Origin: Gnetum montanum
Taxonomy: Eukaryota > Streptophyta > Gnetopsida > Gnetales > Gnetaceae
Assembly: GCA_015680685.1 (NCBI GenBank)
Contig: MNCI01004287.1
Location: 3,179 to 45,160, forward strand
Direction: 5' to 3'
DNA length: 41,982 bases
In this document: piece by piece, positions 32,546 through 41,982 of the stretch
Layout of the letters: each line of letters opens with the position of its first letter
How positions within the stretch are numbered: position 1 is the first letter of the stretch
Notes under the pieces: generated by a model
Database searches by the model: none
What the model saw: the letters and a program-made list of their open reading frames with translations, nothing else
What the model was told of the DNA's origin: nothing
Program-made: the position numbers and the translations under genes

Positions 32546-33609
32546 CTAGAAAAAAAGGGGTATGCCATGAACTTTTGTGATAATAAACTCTCCATTTTTG
32601 ACAACAAAGGCAGACTCATTCTAAAGGCCCCTTTGACAAAGAATCATATGTTTCAAGTTGATATTTCTACTAGTTTTTATAATTGTTTTAATGCCATTAG
32701 AAATGATGAGACTTGGTTGTGGCATCTTCACTTTGGACATTTAAACTTTTGAAGTTTAAAATTTCTTGCTAAAGAAAATATGGTGAAAGTTGTGCCTAGT
32801 ATTCACCATCCAAAACAATTTTGTGAAGCTTGAATTCTTGGAAACCATCATAGAATGCCATTTGTAGTAGAACAACAATGTGCAACACAACCACTAAATG
32901 TCATTCATTCCAATGTATGAGGCCCAACAAACATCTTATCAATTGAAAATAATAGGTATTTTATAACTTTTATTGATGATTTTACATGGAAAATTTGGGT
33001 CTATCTTTTGAAAAGGAAGTCTAAAGTTCTTAATTACCTTAAGAAGTTCAAGGTGCATGTTGAAAGGTAGAGTGGTTATCTTGTTAAAGCTCTGCAAACT
33101 GATGGTGAAGGTGAATACACTTCCAACAAATTTAATGAATATTATGAAGTACAAGGAATAAAGAATCAAGTCACCTTTTCCTACACCCCACATCATAATG
33201 AAGTAGCTGAAAGAAAGAACAAAACTATAATGAATATGGTGAGGAGCATGCTAAAGGCAAAAGGAATGTCCAATTCTTTTTGGGGTGAAGCTATCTCATG
33301 TTCTATTTACTTGCTAAACAAGTCTTCAATAAGGAGTGTGCAAAATATCACCCTGTAGAAGCATGGAGTGGTTTCAAGAAGAGCATGAAACATCTTAGAG
33401 TGTTTGATGCTACTACTTATGCTCATGCTCTAGCAGAGATAAGAACAAAGCTAGATGATCAAGTAGAGATGACTATCTTTGTTGGATACAAGCACGAGGG
33501 ATACAAGCTATTCAATCTTGTAATAAAGAAGGTGATTATCAACCAAGATGTAACCTTTGTTGAAGAATATGCTTGGAAATGGGATGTTGATTCATGCAAA
33601 GACTTCTAG
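32546..33609 (+). pseudogene. Copia integrase with GAG-pre-integrase zinc domain
   Basis: Zinc domain: WLWHLHFGHLNF (32713), His ligands present. At CEA-stop-ILG (32822) the second Cys is replaced by TGA (32831-32833). Core: IHSNV-stop-GPTN, where the first catalytic Asp is read as Asn (32912-32914) and the next Cys as TGA (32918-32920). Then FITFIDDFTWKIWVYLLK, LQTDGEGEYTSNKF (second Asp present) and HHNEVAERKNKTIMNMVRSM (Glu present). After a frameshift near 33300, IFVGYKHEGYKLFNLVIKKV and INQDVTFVEEYAWKW end the domain, with a TAG at 33607. Loss of the first Asp alone would abolish strand transfer. Confidence 0.9.
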
Positions 33610-33789
33610 AAGCAACAAATATATATCCTTGAAGAGGAAGCTATAGTTCCTACCACAAATGAAGCTACATTAAGCTTTTCTCAAGAAAGTTCCACTCCAC
33701 AAGCTCTAGTAGAATCTAGAAGGCCAAGGTGGTAGTGCCAACAATCAATATGCCTGCAAGACTATGAGCTAACCCTTAATGATGAAGTT

Positions 33790-34600
33790 GATGAGGATGG
33801 GAAATTGGAACACTTTTCCTTCTTTGCGGATAGTGAACATGTGACATTCCAGGAGGTAATTCGAGATCCTAAATCAGTGAATGCCATGAATAAGGAGATC
33901 AAGGTAATTAAAAGAAAAAATACATGGAAACTCACTAACATCCCATGCGGTCATAAAGCAGTTGATGTAAAGTGGGTTTTCAAGACAAAGGTGAAGTCAA
34001 ATGGTGAGGTGGAGAGACACAAAGTAAGATTGGTGGAAAAGGGATTTTAGCAAAGGCCTAGCTATGACTACCAAGAGGTTTTCTCTCCTATTTCTCAAAT
34101 TGAAATAATTATACTTCTTATTGCATTAGCTACCCAAAACAAGTGGAAAATCCATCAAATTGATGTGATGTTAGCATTTCTAAATGGCCCACTTGAAGAG
34201 GAGGGTTTTGTTAAGAAACCACTTGGATTCATGAAGTAGGAAAGTGAAGTGTATAGATTGGAGGAAGCATTGTATGGTCTCAAACAAGCACCACGAGCAT
34301 GGAACATGCACATTGACTCTTTCTTCCAAGGGCTAGTTTCCACAAGTGTTTATCTAAACATGCTTTATATGTGAAGACTAATGATTTTGGTGATATATTA
34401 TTGCTATGTCTTTATGTTAATGATTTAATATTCATAGGTAATAATATAAGAATGATTGAATATTTCAAGAAGTCCATGATGAATGAGTTCAAAATGACAA
34501 ATCGTGGCCTCATGTCATATTTCCTTGGCATAGAAGTAGTTCAAAGAGAAGATAGAATTTTGTCTATCAAAAGAGATATGCTATTGAAATCTTAAAGAAG
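33790..34600 (+). pseudogene. Copia reverse transcriptase
   Basis: TFQEVIRDPKSVNAMNKEIK, NTWKLTNIPCGHKAVDVKWV and FKTKVKSNGEVERHKVRLV (33844-34040) are followed by a TAG at the expected Gln. SYDYQEVFSPISQIEIIILL and IHQIDVMLAFLNGPLEE (first catalytic Asp present) come next, then YRLEEALYGLKQAPRAWN (34252) and, after a frameshift, LLCLYVNDLIFIGNN (~34398-34440). The last should carry Tyr-Val-Asp-Asp and instead has Asn at the first Asp. SYFLGIEVVQREDRILSIKR follows. Typical plant Ty1/copia RT, catalytically dead. Confidence 0.92.
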
Positions 34601-34624
34601 TTTCATATGTAAAATTGTAATCCT

Positions 34625-35364
34625 ATGAGAATTCCCATGGAGGTTGGCACAAAATTATCAAAGAATGGAGAAGGGACACTTGTTGATTCAACTTATTTTA
34701 AGCAAATTGTTGGGAGTTTGAGATACCTAACATGCATAAGGTTGGATATCTCTTATGGTGTTGGTTTGATTAGTAGGTTTTGGAATCTCCTCATCAACCT
34801 GATGTGCAAGTGGCCAAAAGAATCCTATTGTACCTAAAGGACACATATTATCATGGTTTATTCTATTCCTCATTTAATAATTATGCTCTTATAGGGTATT
34901 TTGACAGTGATTGGAGTGGATATTTAGATGATCAAAAAAGCACTTTTGATTATTATTTTAATTTCGGTGCTATAGCTTGTTCATGGTCATCAAAAAATTA
35001 ATCCATAGTTTCACTTTCAACTTGTGATGCAAAATATGTTTTTGTAGCTTCAAGTGCATGTCAAGAAATATGATTAGGCAATGTGATGAGCCAAATTCAT
35101 GCTCCATTCAAGAGGCCAATGAAGATCTTTCTTGATAATATTTCTGCAATTAACTTGGCAAAGAATCCTATCACACATGGAAGTAAACACATTAACATAC
35201 ACTATCATTTTCTAAGAGATCAAGTTGCAAAGAAAGCAACTAAGTTAATGTATTACAAATCTGAAGACCAAGTGGTGGATGTTCTCATCAAACCACTGAA
35301 CTATGATACCTTCGAAAAATTAAAGTGTATGCTTCGAATGATGGTTTTTCCAAATCAAGATTAA
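34625..35364 (+). pseudogene. Copia connection domain and RNase H
   Basis: IPMEVGTKLSKNGEG, FKQIVGSLRYLTCIRLDISY, VAKRILLYLKDTYYHGLFYS and IGYFDSDWSGYLDDQKSTFD (catalytic Asp of DSDW present) are followed by WSSKN-stop-SIVSLSTCDAKYVFVAS, where the usual Glu of (T/S)EAEY reads Asp. IFLDNISAINLAKNPITHGS, KHINIHYHFLRD, DQVVDVLIKPLNYDTFEKLK end the polyprotein, with a TAA at 35362-35364. Two in-frame stops at former Gln/Trp codons and one shift near 34800. Confidence 0.9.
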
Positions 35365-35370
35365 GGGAAA
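35361..35370 (+). other. Copia polypurine tract
   Basis: TTAAGGGAAA directly before the 3' LTR TGTTAG. It overlaps the final stop codon of the polyprotein. Confidence 0.8.
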
Positions 35371-35795
35371 TGTTAGTTATTAATCCTTCTTTTGTTACAA
35401 GAATTAGTTCAAGTTATGGTCTAGTCTGTTAGTAATTCTAACCTCTAGGTTCAATTAGAAAATAATGAGAGTTAATCCTATTTCTATTACAAGAATCAAT
35501 TTAAGCCATGATCGAGTCGGTTAGTAATTCTAACCTCCAAGTTAAGTTGACAAGAATGGGATTTAATCCTATTTTTGTTACAAGAATTAGTTTAAGTTTA
35601 ATGGATTATCATGATCTAATTCTAACCTTTAGTTTTAGTTAGAAAAAGATTGGGAGTTTGGTAGACTTATCCTATTATAAATGGGCCATTTGATAATAGC
35701 TTTGATATACCACATCAGAATAAAATATTTCTATTTCTCCTCATATATGCTTTGTTGTTATGCCTATTATTTTTGTTCTATGTTAATTTATATCA
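35371..35795 (+). repeat. Copia 3' LTR
   Basis: Same structure as 30875-31300, including three U3 repeats and TATAAAT at 35676. It ends in ATATCA. Confidence 0.92.
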
Positions 35796-35800
35796 AGCAA
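35796..35800. repeat. Target-site duplication of copia element, right (AGCAA)
   Basis: One-base difference from AACAA at 30870-30874. Confidence 0.6.
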
Positions 35801-37743
35801 ATGATATATATTGATTGTATGTTCTTTTCTTTTCCTTCATTTTTATTTTGAATAAAAGCTAACATCTCCAACTAAAACTACCTTAATAATTCCTCATATA
35901 ATTGTATTTCCCTCTCTTAATTTCATAAAGAGGTATTCTTAGTTTATGGATAATTAATTATCATTTCCTATGTTATAAATATATACTTAAGTAATTTTTG
36001 AAGTACCTTTGATATTTTGAAATTCTATCTATATTCTATTACTATAAAAATACCAAGCTCATGTCTCAATCATTTAAAATAGCAAGCTCCTATCTCAATC
36101 ATTTCATGTACGAATGAGTGGCACATGCATGAGATATTACATATCACTCCAATTACAGGTAGAAATTGCATTACCATTAAAAGCCCTTTCTTTAATCTAC
36201 CAATACCTTGTGATTTAAAAGTGATTTCTCCATCACTTTAAAATGTTGATATGAATCATTTACATTTTTACCTACAATGTAAAATTTTATTTTAAAAGTA
36301 ATTATTCATTATTCCAATGGCCTCTAGAAATTGCATTGCCATTAAAAGGACTTTTTTCTCAATCAATAACTCATGTTTTAAAAGGTCATAGATCTCACAG
36401 TCACTATAAAATGTTGATGTAAATCATTTGCATTGTCAAATTCAATGAAGAGTTCTTTTTAAAAATTTATTTTAAAGTTCCATTATTCCAACCATTTTTT
36501 CTTGCAAGTGAAATTCCATAAATGAAACATTGTAAACCGATTTCACTAAAATTTCCAAATTCTTTTAGCACCTTGTCTTTCTTATAAATATAGAAAAAAT
36601 TATAAAGAAAGCCAAAATAGTGAGAAGACTGTGACTTTTAAAAACTGTTTTAAACCTCCAACCATTTTTGCCCAATCTAGAATTCTGTTGGTGTCAGTCT
36701 ATATGGATTGTGGAGACATCATCAATGATTCTATAATTTCATGATTGAGACTTGAGAGTGTTGATGCATAAACTTTGGTTGCACTAACACGAGGAAAAAA
36801 ACTTGTTTAAGGAGACTATCATCTAGGGTGCCATCCATATGGATATGAAAACCTAGGAATAGTCTGAATTGGAGAGGTCTATGTGACATTCAAAAAGTAA
36901 ACAAAATTAAATTGAAAGATGAGAAATTTAAATTAACAATAGTTTTCAAATTCCAAGACTTAATGTAGATAAAATAGTTACCTTTAAAAAATTAAATTTT
37001 CCCTAGTTCCACTATTGCTACCAATGCTTGCTATTGATCTGTGCAAACACTGTGTAGCTGACACTGCTTGTAGCCATTAGGAGAGGAAGAGATAGAGAGA
37101 GAAAAAGATCATTTTTTCTGCAAGAAGATGTTGCCTCTCTGCCATTTCTACCATAGTTGCTACTACTAGTTAAAGAGAGAGAGAAGAAAAACCTTTGATA
37201 TCGGCCAACCACCTACCGCAACTACCTACAATGAGAGAGAGGAAGACTACCCATTGTAGCTCAAAGAAGAGGAGATAAAATAAAGACTATCCATCATTAA
37301 CTTCATCACTAATCTATCATGGATGCTACTACAACTGGTTTCTATTGATGCATGGCTAATAGTTATTGGCTGTAGATGCTACCATGTGTCATTAGGTAGA
37401 TAGTTGAAGAGAAGGATTGATGTGCCTACTACTACCATTAAGCCACTTGTTGTAGACATTGCACCTGCACTATGCCACGTGCGCTACCAATGACCCTGGG
37501 AAAAGAGAGAAGGCTACCCATTGGGGCATAAGAAAGAAAAGGAAGAAAACCATTGTCTATTGGTTTCCCTATTGGCCCCTAAGATCTGATGATTTGAGAG
37601 TCCTAAGATCAATCCTTTTTTGTTGTGGCTTGATTTGCCACCCATATAGCCATTTCTACATCAATTTGAATGGCCACTCCTATAACATCTACCATGAATG
37701 CCCACATCCCACATTGGTTATGACTACCATAACTGTCCATCAT
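35801..37743. other. AT-rich flank, then GA/CT-rich segment; no gene recognised
   Basis: 35801-36999 is AT-rich and noncoding, with a 165-bp tandem duplication (36161-36501). 37060-37270 has several GAGAGAGA runs on the plus strand. The frames there give low-complexity Ser/Leu peptides that I do not consider genes. There is no domain similarity. Confidence 0.5.
36161..36501. repeat. Two-copy tandem repeat (~165 bp)
   Basis: Copies start AGAAATTGCATTACCATTAA at 36161 and AGAAATTGCATTGCCATTAA at 36326. They also share TAAAATGTTGAT, AATCATTT(A/G)CATT and ATTATTCCAA blocks in the same order. Confidence 0.75.
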
Positions 37744-38359
37744 TGTAACAACTAAAAACTTTGATGGTTGGAATCACCAAGGGGTTAATGGATGCATAGC
37801 CTTAACCCTGCCTTCATAGTAGGGCCTTGCTAGAAATGAAAGCAGAGCATCATAAATAGTCTTATCAATTGAATAGGGACTTTTTTTATTGCAATTATGA
37901 TGATGGGTATAACTAGGGGGTGACATGATTAGCCAAAATGCAAATGTAAACAACACATAGTACAATGTGACAATTTGTGAAAAACTGTAGAAAGATGTAA
38001 GGAAAATGTAAGAAAATGCTAGAAATGAGAGAGAGAAATGGAACACTACCCCAAATGGAAGTGTAGTTAACTCAAAAAGGATCTCAAAAGGTACACAGTG
38101 TACAATAGGTGTAATGGGAGCATAGTCATAGTCTCAATGGTATCATGCCATGAAGTTTGGCACTCACTGTCATGAACCATGTTTTCTAGGTTGGCCATTG
38201 TACTATATCATGGGCTGTGGTGTCCTACAAGGCTACAATGGAATTGCAATGGATCGTAGAATGCAACTCTCCCTCTCTACCAATGCATTTGGTTCTTGTT
38301 CTCCTAAAGATTCTAACTATCGAATGCCAAATGCCAAGTAATAAGAATACTCATGTCTA

Positions 38360-38546
38360 AGGAATGCCAACCACTTAGGAATGCCAACCATTTGAGAATG
38401 TCAACCATCTAGGAATGCATACCATTTGAAAACACCAACCACCTAGGAATGTTAACTATCTAAGAATGCCAACCTTCTGGGAATGCCAACTCCCTAGGAA
38501 TGCCAACCACTTGGGAATGCCAACTACCTAGGAATGCCAACCATTC
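38360..38546 (-). repeat. Minisatellite, 11 x 17 bp, in LTR leader of element C
   Basis: Eleven units of exactly 17 bp in the pattern AGGAATGCCAACCACTT on the plus strand (AAGTGGTTGGCATTCCT in element sense), each differing at a few sites. It begins ~22 bp downstream of the TATA box, so it covers the predicted transcription start and R region. B's LTRs have only a short AAGGTTGGAAA-type repeat at the same place. Confidence 0.9.
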
Positions 38547-38566
38547 AAATGTTGGAGATCCAAGGG

Positions 38567-38575
38567 TATTTATAG
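38567..38575 (-). promoter_or_regulatory. TATA box of element C LTR
   Basis: CTATAAATA on the minus strand, homologous to CTATAAATAT at 15141 in element B. Confidence 0.6.
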
Positions 38576-38875
38576 GGTTAGGGTTAGTGCAAGACATGGA
38601 TTGGGTACCATGTGGCAGTGCAGTAGGTGGGACTATAAGAAAAATTTTAAAAAATTTCTACGTCTGAAGGTGACTAGAAAAGTTCAAAAATTTTCTAACT
38701 TTGGCTGCTACGTTCATCCAGTGTTATGCATGCGATGCATAACTTAGTAGTTAGAAAAAAATTTGCAAAACTAGTAGTTATAGCTAACTACACTCAACAC
38801 TGTTAACTTCTAGAAAAATAACATCAAGTGTCACATGTCATAAATAGAGTTAACATGCATGAATGAAAGGAAAGC

Positions 38876-39245
38876 TATGTAAAACGTGATAGTTTTAGGC
38901 CATTTTCAATGGGCTAGTTTAATTCCTTTTCAGGCCATGTGTTTTTGTAGTTCTATGTTTTTTTTATTTTTATGTGTTTTTGATGTTTTTCAAATGTAAT
39001 TCATAAGCTAAGTGGATGGATGCATAAACAAAGTAGAAATGCATAAGCAAAGTGAAGCAGTGTGTAAACTAGGTAAGTAGGTAAAATGTAAATGCATGAA
39101 CAAATGCAATGCAACAAAAAACAAAAAATGCATGGCCCATAGAGGCAAGGGGTAAGCAAGCGCTTAGTACATTTTTGGGCAAGGAAAATTCTTGGTTACA
39201 TAGTTGCTTCCTAACTGTGTGTGGATTAGGGGATTCACAAGGCTT
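38876..39245 (-). other. Element C post-protease noncoding block
   Basis: In element sense it carries AGGAAGCAACTATGTAACCA (39218), AAAACATCAAAAACACATAA (~38990) and a GGCCTAAAACTATCA-type unit (~38900). All lie in the same order as in B at 10076-10400. This shows the protease-to-noncoding junction is shared by both copies. Confidence 0.7.
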
Positions 39246-40735
39246 AGGATCCTCAAGGAGGCTATTGGCTTCAACCACTCACTTGGATGTGTTAGCCTTA
39301 ATCATTGCATTGTTTGTCATAGGTGCATCCCCAAGAAACTCCACCTTTGACACATGCTCCATGTCTATGCTATGGATAGCTAGAGGGGGGACATTGTCAC
39401 CATGGATGATAACATGACCACCTTTATATAGAAGATGGATTTCTTGATGGATGGGAGAAGAAACAGCCCATAGTTGAGCTAGCCAAGGCCTACCCATGAT
39501 TTGGTTGAAGCCAAGCATCTTCTCTATGATAGGAAAATCTACATTGATGGGGAATTACTCTCTTTCCATGAAGGCTAAGTTGATTGTACCCCTGATGGTG
39601 ATGTGTGATCCATTAAAGGATGTTAGACCTGTGATTTTGGTTGGCCTGATTTCATCTACAAGGCCTAGCTTATTGATGATGGAGTATAGGACTATGTTTG
39701 TTGTTGCACCATCATCAACATACACTCGAAAAATCATGCACTATCCAACATGTATGCTAATGGATAGTGGAGTTGTAGTGACCTCCCCTCATTTGGGGTT
39801 GACCATGACTACATCATCATGGAATGCTATGGATGTTAAACCCAATTCCTATGGTGCAAGGGGCAACATCATTACACCAATGGTGTTCTCATCTACGAGG
39901 ATGACCAAAAAAAGAATGGAAGCCAACACCCAAGTCAACACTTGGCAGTGAGCAAATGAGGTTATGAACAGGTCATACAAGCTCAACATTATATTCCTTT
40001 TCTTGAGTGTTTATATCACTTGGATTAGTGTAGGTATGAAGTCCTTGTTGTCATCCATTATGTTGGCCTTGACTTCCTCCATGTGGCTTGAGAGATGGAT
40101 CTCTCATGGAGGGGACTTGGGCTTAGGCTGCTTCACCTACATAGGGGCAAGGACCCCCTTGTTTAGTTGTTTCTTGTTGGTTATGGCCTTTACTTTAGCC
40201 ATGGAGGTTGTGAGGCACATGTGCATCCTCTTGTGTTGCCATTTGTTAGGCCTACTTGGGTTGCTAGTGGGGCTGGCCCTTGAAGGAGGAGGGACCAAGA
40301 TGTTGCCCATAGTTGGGCTTTGGGCAGGTGAGGGGCCATCACATTGTGGCATCCTTATGAAAAACAATGGTTTAGGAGTTGTTGCGAGGGCAACTTGTTA
40401 TGACATCTTGATGACGAAAGGTTCCTTAGTAGTTGTTGCTATTGCATCATGCTAGTTTAATGTTTTAGCAAATGGTTGGTTTGGTTGCCAGTTTAATGTC
40501 TTAGTGGATGATTGCTATGGAACCTTGATCACAAAGGATGTTGTGGGTGCTTGAGGTGGCACTTTGACAACAAGAGGAGTTATCTTTCTTGTGGAAATTG
40601 AGGGGATCCTTGCCTTGTTAGGAGGTGCATGGATCAGAAAAGGTTTTTGCATAGGTTTAGATTTGCCACCTACATTGATGGAGTTTCGAATCTCATAAAA
40701 TTTTTACCAACCATGTGTTTTGGAAGTGAGAGTGT
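39246..40735 (-). pseudogene. Element C linker and aspartic-protease region
   Basis: Linker (40700-40137) rich in Pro, Ser, Lys and Thr: KPFLIHAPPNKARIPSIST and MGNILVPPPSRASPTSNPS. Then SLYDLFITSFAHCQV, matching B's SLYDLILTSSTHYKA. The protease loop RVYVDDGATTNIVLYSIINK (39725-39665) has Asp-Asp-Gly where Asp-Ser/Thr-Gly is usual. It continues KLGLVDEIRPTKITGLTSFN, LGFNQIMGRPWLAQLW (39515) and IHQEIHLLYKGGHVIIHGDN. It is better preserved than in B: long runs without stops (39518-39279, 39737-39555, 40367-40137). It probably cleaved gag in trans or cis. No RT follows. Confidence 0.75.
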
Positions 40736-41982
40736 GAAGGGCAAAAGATTCTATTTAGAAACTTTTAATTTAATTTAAATTAAAAAAATATTTCATAGAA
40801 GTAAAATGTGAAAAAAATTAAAAAACATTTAATTTAAATATTTTATTATTTTGTAATTCACATCTACACTTGCAAACCCATCCCGAGTCTTTGCATATGC
40901 TTGCATACCCAAACATGAATTGAATCGCATATACTCGATTCCTTGGTTCCAAGAATCGGATTCATTTGATGCATATCTTGTTTGTTGATGGCATCACCAT
41001 GCCAGCTCTCCTCTTGATCTTTTTGCATGGTTTTGATAACTTATTTTGTCTTCTAAATACTCCTAATCTATGTTTGCCAACTAGAGGAGTATGGCCTTAT
41101 TATGCATGGGCTCATTTGCACAATATAAAAGGTCAATCTTCTCAATCGTGCACCTTCTTGAGAATTAAGTTTGCCATATGAAGTTGCATTGAATAGATAA
41201 TGTGCCTTATCTTATCATAGGTGCACTCATGATGTTATTGTCTTAAGGTCATGTCTTCATCTTGCTTTGATTGTCACCTAGGCCTTCTGTCTTCATCTTG
41301 TTCTTCTTTTATAAAAAATACAACATGTTTCATAATTTTGAAGGATAAAATACTACAACTTAGAATAGGGGGTTAGGTGCCTTCTTCAATTCTAGGTCAC
41401 CTTGTTATATATATTGGAGAGCTATAAAATAATNAGTCTTGTATGGTGTTGCCTTCTTCACGATATGGCATGCCAACCTTTTTGTTTAAATCAATGGCAC
41501 CATATTTTATATGGTTGACATTGCCACTTTGTTGGTTCTCTTTGCTAGTGTAGCCATGTTTTTTCATTGATGCTACTTTCCAGCTACAATTATGAAGCAA
41601 ACAAGCATGCAATGTAGGCTACAAGAGAAAAACCATTAGCAAAACCACAATGGTTCATGGGTCATTCCATGTAACTCATCTATATACATTCCATGACAAT
41701 ATTCACTATGCTTATGTGTGTGTTTGGGTCCTACCTCTCCTTGCCAATAGGTGGCGGGTAGGGGTGGGACCCAAAGACACCTGTTTAATTAATATAAAAA
41801 ATGTTTTTATGTACAAACTAACTTGAATAGAACAATGGTACACAATTGTAGTAATAATTTCAAGGTTGAGTGTCCAATTCCTTGATTTTACAAATTTTAT
41901 ATCTATTGTCACATATACTTAGATTTTTTTTTAGTTAGAACCCTTTGTATAGGTATGTATGTATGCCATGGATACCCTCATC
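40736..41982. other. Unassigned flank with foldback hairpin
   Basis: AT-rich, with no gene recognised. It includes a small inverted repeat GATTCCTTGG/CCAAGAATC (40939-40959), one undetermined base (41434), and the 61-bp hairpin at 41719-41779. Confidence 0.5.
41719..41779. repeat. Foldback hairpin, 28-bp arms, 5-nt loop
   Basis: Arms 41719-41746 and 41752-41779 around loop ATAGG. 22 of 28 positions pair as Watson-Crick, and four of the six mismatches would be G-U in the RNA of one strand. The outer part TTTGGGTCC/GGACCCAAA-like is the strongest. It is GC-rich compared with its surroundings. It could be a MITE or TIR remnant, or a small-RNA-type precursor. Confidence 0.65.

Larger units (their letters stand above)
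30875..35795 (+). mobile_element. Full-length Ty1/copia retrotransposon (4921 bp)
   Basis: LTRs 30875-31300 and 35371-35795, tRNA-Met-type PBS, a single gag-pol polyprotein region (31325-35366) and PPT. Domain order gag, protease, integrase, RT, RNase H is diagnostic of Ty1/copia. LTR identity is roughly 85-90 percent by eye, so it looks younger than elements A, B and D. Every domain carries stops or frameshifts, so it is non-autonomous now. Confidence 0.92.
37744..38855 (-). repeat. LTR of element C
   Basis: The lower limit (LTR end in element sense) is TGTAACA on the plus strand at 37744. The upper limit is tentative (TGTTAACTC on the minus strand from 38855). The TATA box and 17-bp minisatellite lie inside. 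It shares GAGTGTAGTTAG in U3 and several R/U5 blocks with B's LTR. Confidence 0.6.
37744..40735 (-). mobile_element. Truncated gypsy element C, related to B
   Basis: Minus-strand fragment: linker and protease (40735-39280), the same post-protease noncoding block as in B (39240-38880), then one LTR (~38855-37744). No capsid core, RT or integrase. It is cut at its 5' side near 40735, where similarity to B fades. The LTR matches B's LTR in reverse complement: TAGTTAACTC near 38065, the GAAATGGAACACTACCCCAA block (38035), ACACAGTGTACAATAGG (38093) and the end near 37750-37800. The 5-bp duplication cannot be checked because only one end is defined. Confidence 0.75.

Noticed and set aside
37018-37212. 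64-codon minus-strand frame (Ser/Leu-rich)
   Set aside because: Produced by CT-rich runs, with no recognisable domain and no start context.
38360-38546. CRISPR-like array
   Set aside because: Units are 17 bp, directly adjacent with no spacers, and lie inside a plant LTR.
39496-39951. 151-codon plus-strand frame
   Set aside because: It is antisense to the element C protease/linker, whose minus-strand reading has clear similarity to element B.
39964-40455. 163-codon plus-strand frame with hydrophobic stretches
   Set aside because: Antisense shadow of the Pro/Ser-rich linker of element C. The minus-strand reading matches B.
41712-41912. 66-codon minus-strand frame over the hairpin
   Set aside because: Low-complexity reading through an inverted repeat, without protein features.

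Overview
The window looks like nuclear intergenic DNA from a large-genome seed plant. It is AT-rich, strongly CpG-poor after the first ~550 bases, and almost entirely decayed LTR retrotransposons. I see no bacterial, organellar, rRNA or tRNA sequence. A gymnosperm-type genome would fit the mix of old nested Ty3/gypsy and Ty1/copia elements, but that is inference. Almost every line of open frame is either a fragment of a broken polyprotein or noise. Gaps are present at 29087-29638 (N run) and 41434 (single N).

Layout. (1) 1-~550: a CpG-rich edge, unlike everything else, with a possible first coding exon of a real gene on the minus strand (106-168, ending at a GTAAG donor). (2) ~2690-3544 and 27817-~28990: two halves of one old plus-strand gypsy element (called D here: protease end, then RT). 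(3) Inside D, flanked by a perfect 5-bp target duplication TTATC, lies a minus-strand Athila/Tat-like gypsy element (A, 3545-27816): 5' LTR 26862-27816, PBS, gag, protease, RT-RNase H, integrase, then a long extra sense ORF at 18948-16108, PPT, and a 3' LTR that is split. (4) The A 3' LTR is split by a plus-strand gypsy element (B, ~4463-15814), which has gag-protease and integrase but no RT, plus large arrays of short repeats. So B is nested in A, which is nested in D.

(5) 30875-35795: a complete plus-strand Ty1/copia element with 426/425-bp LTRs, tRNA-Met-type PBS, PPT and a near-perfect target duplication. Every domain is present but interrupted by stops. (6) ~37744-40735: a truncated minus-strand relative of B (C): linker-protease region, the same noncoding segment after protease, and an LTR carrying an 11 x 17-bp minisatellite at its predicted transcription start. 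(7) 40736-41982: unassigned flank with a long foldback hairpin.

None of the elements can be autonomous now. In the elements with RT (copia, A, D), the aspartate pair of the RT active site is altered in each. Stops fall mostly at former Gln, Trp and Arg codons, and HHCC/zinc cysteines are lost, as expected from long-term cytosine methylation and deamination. The items most worth following up are the ~947-codon extra ORF of element A, the RT-less layout shared by B and C, and the tandem repeats in the promoters and leaders of these LTR families.
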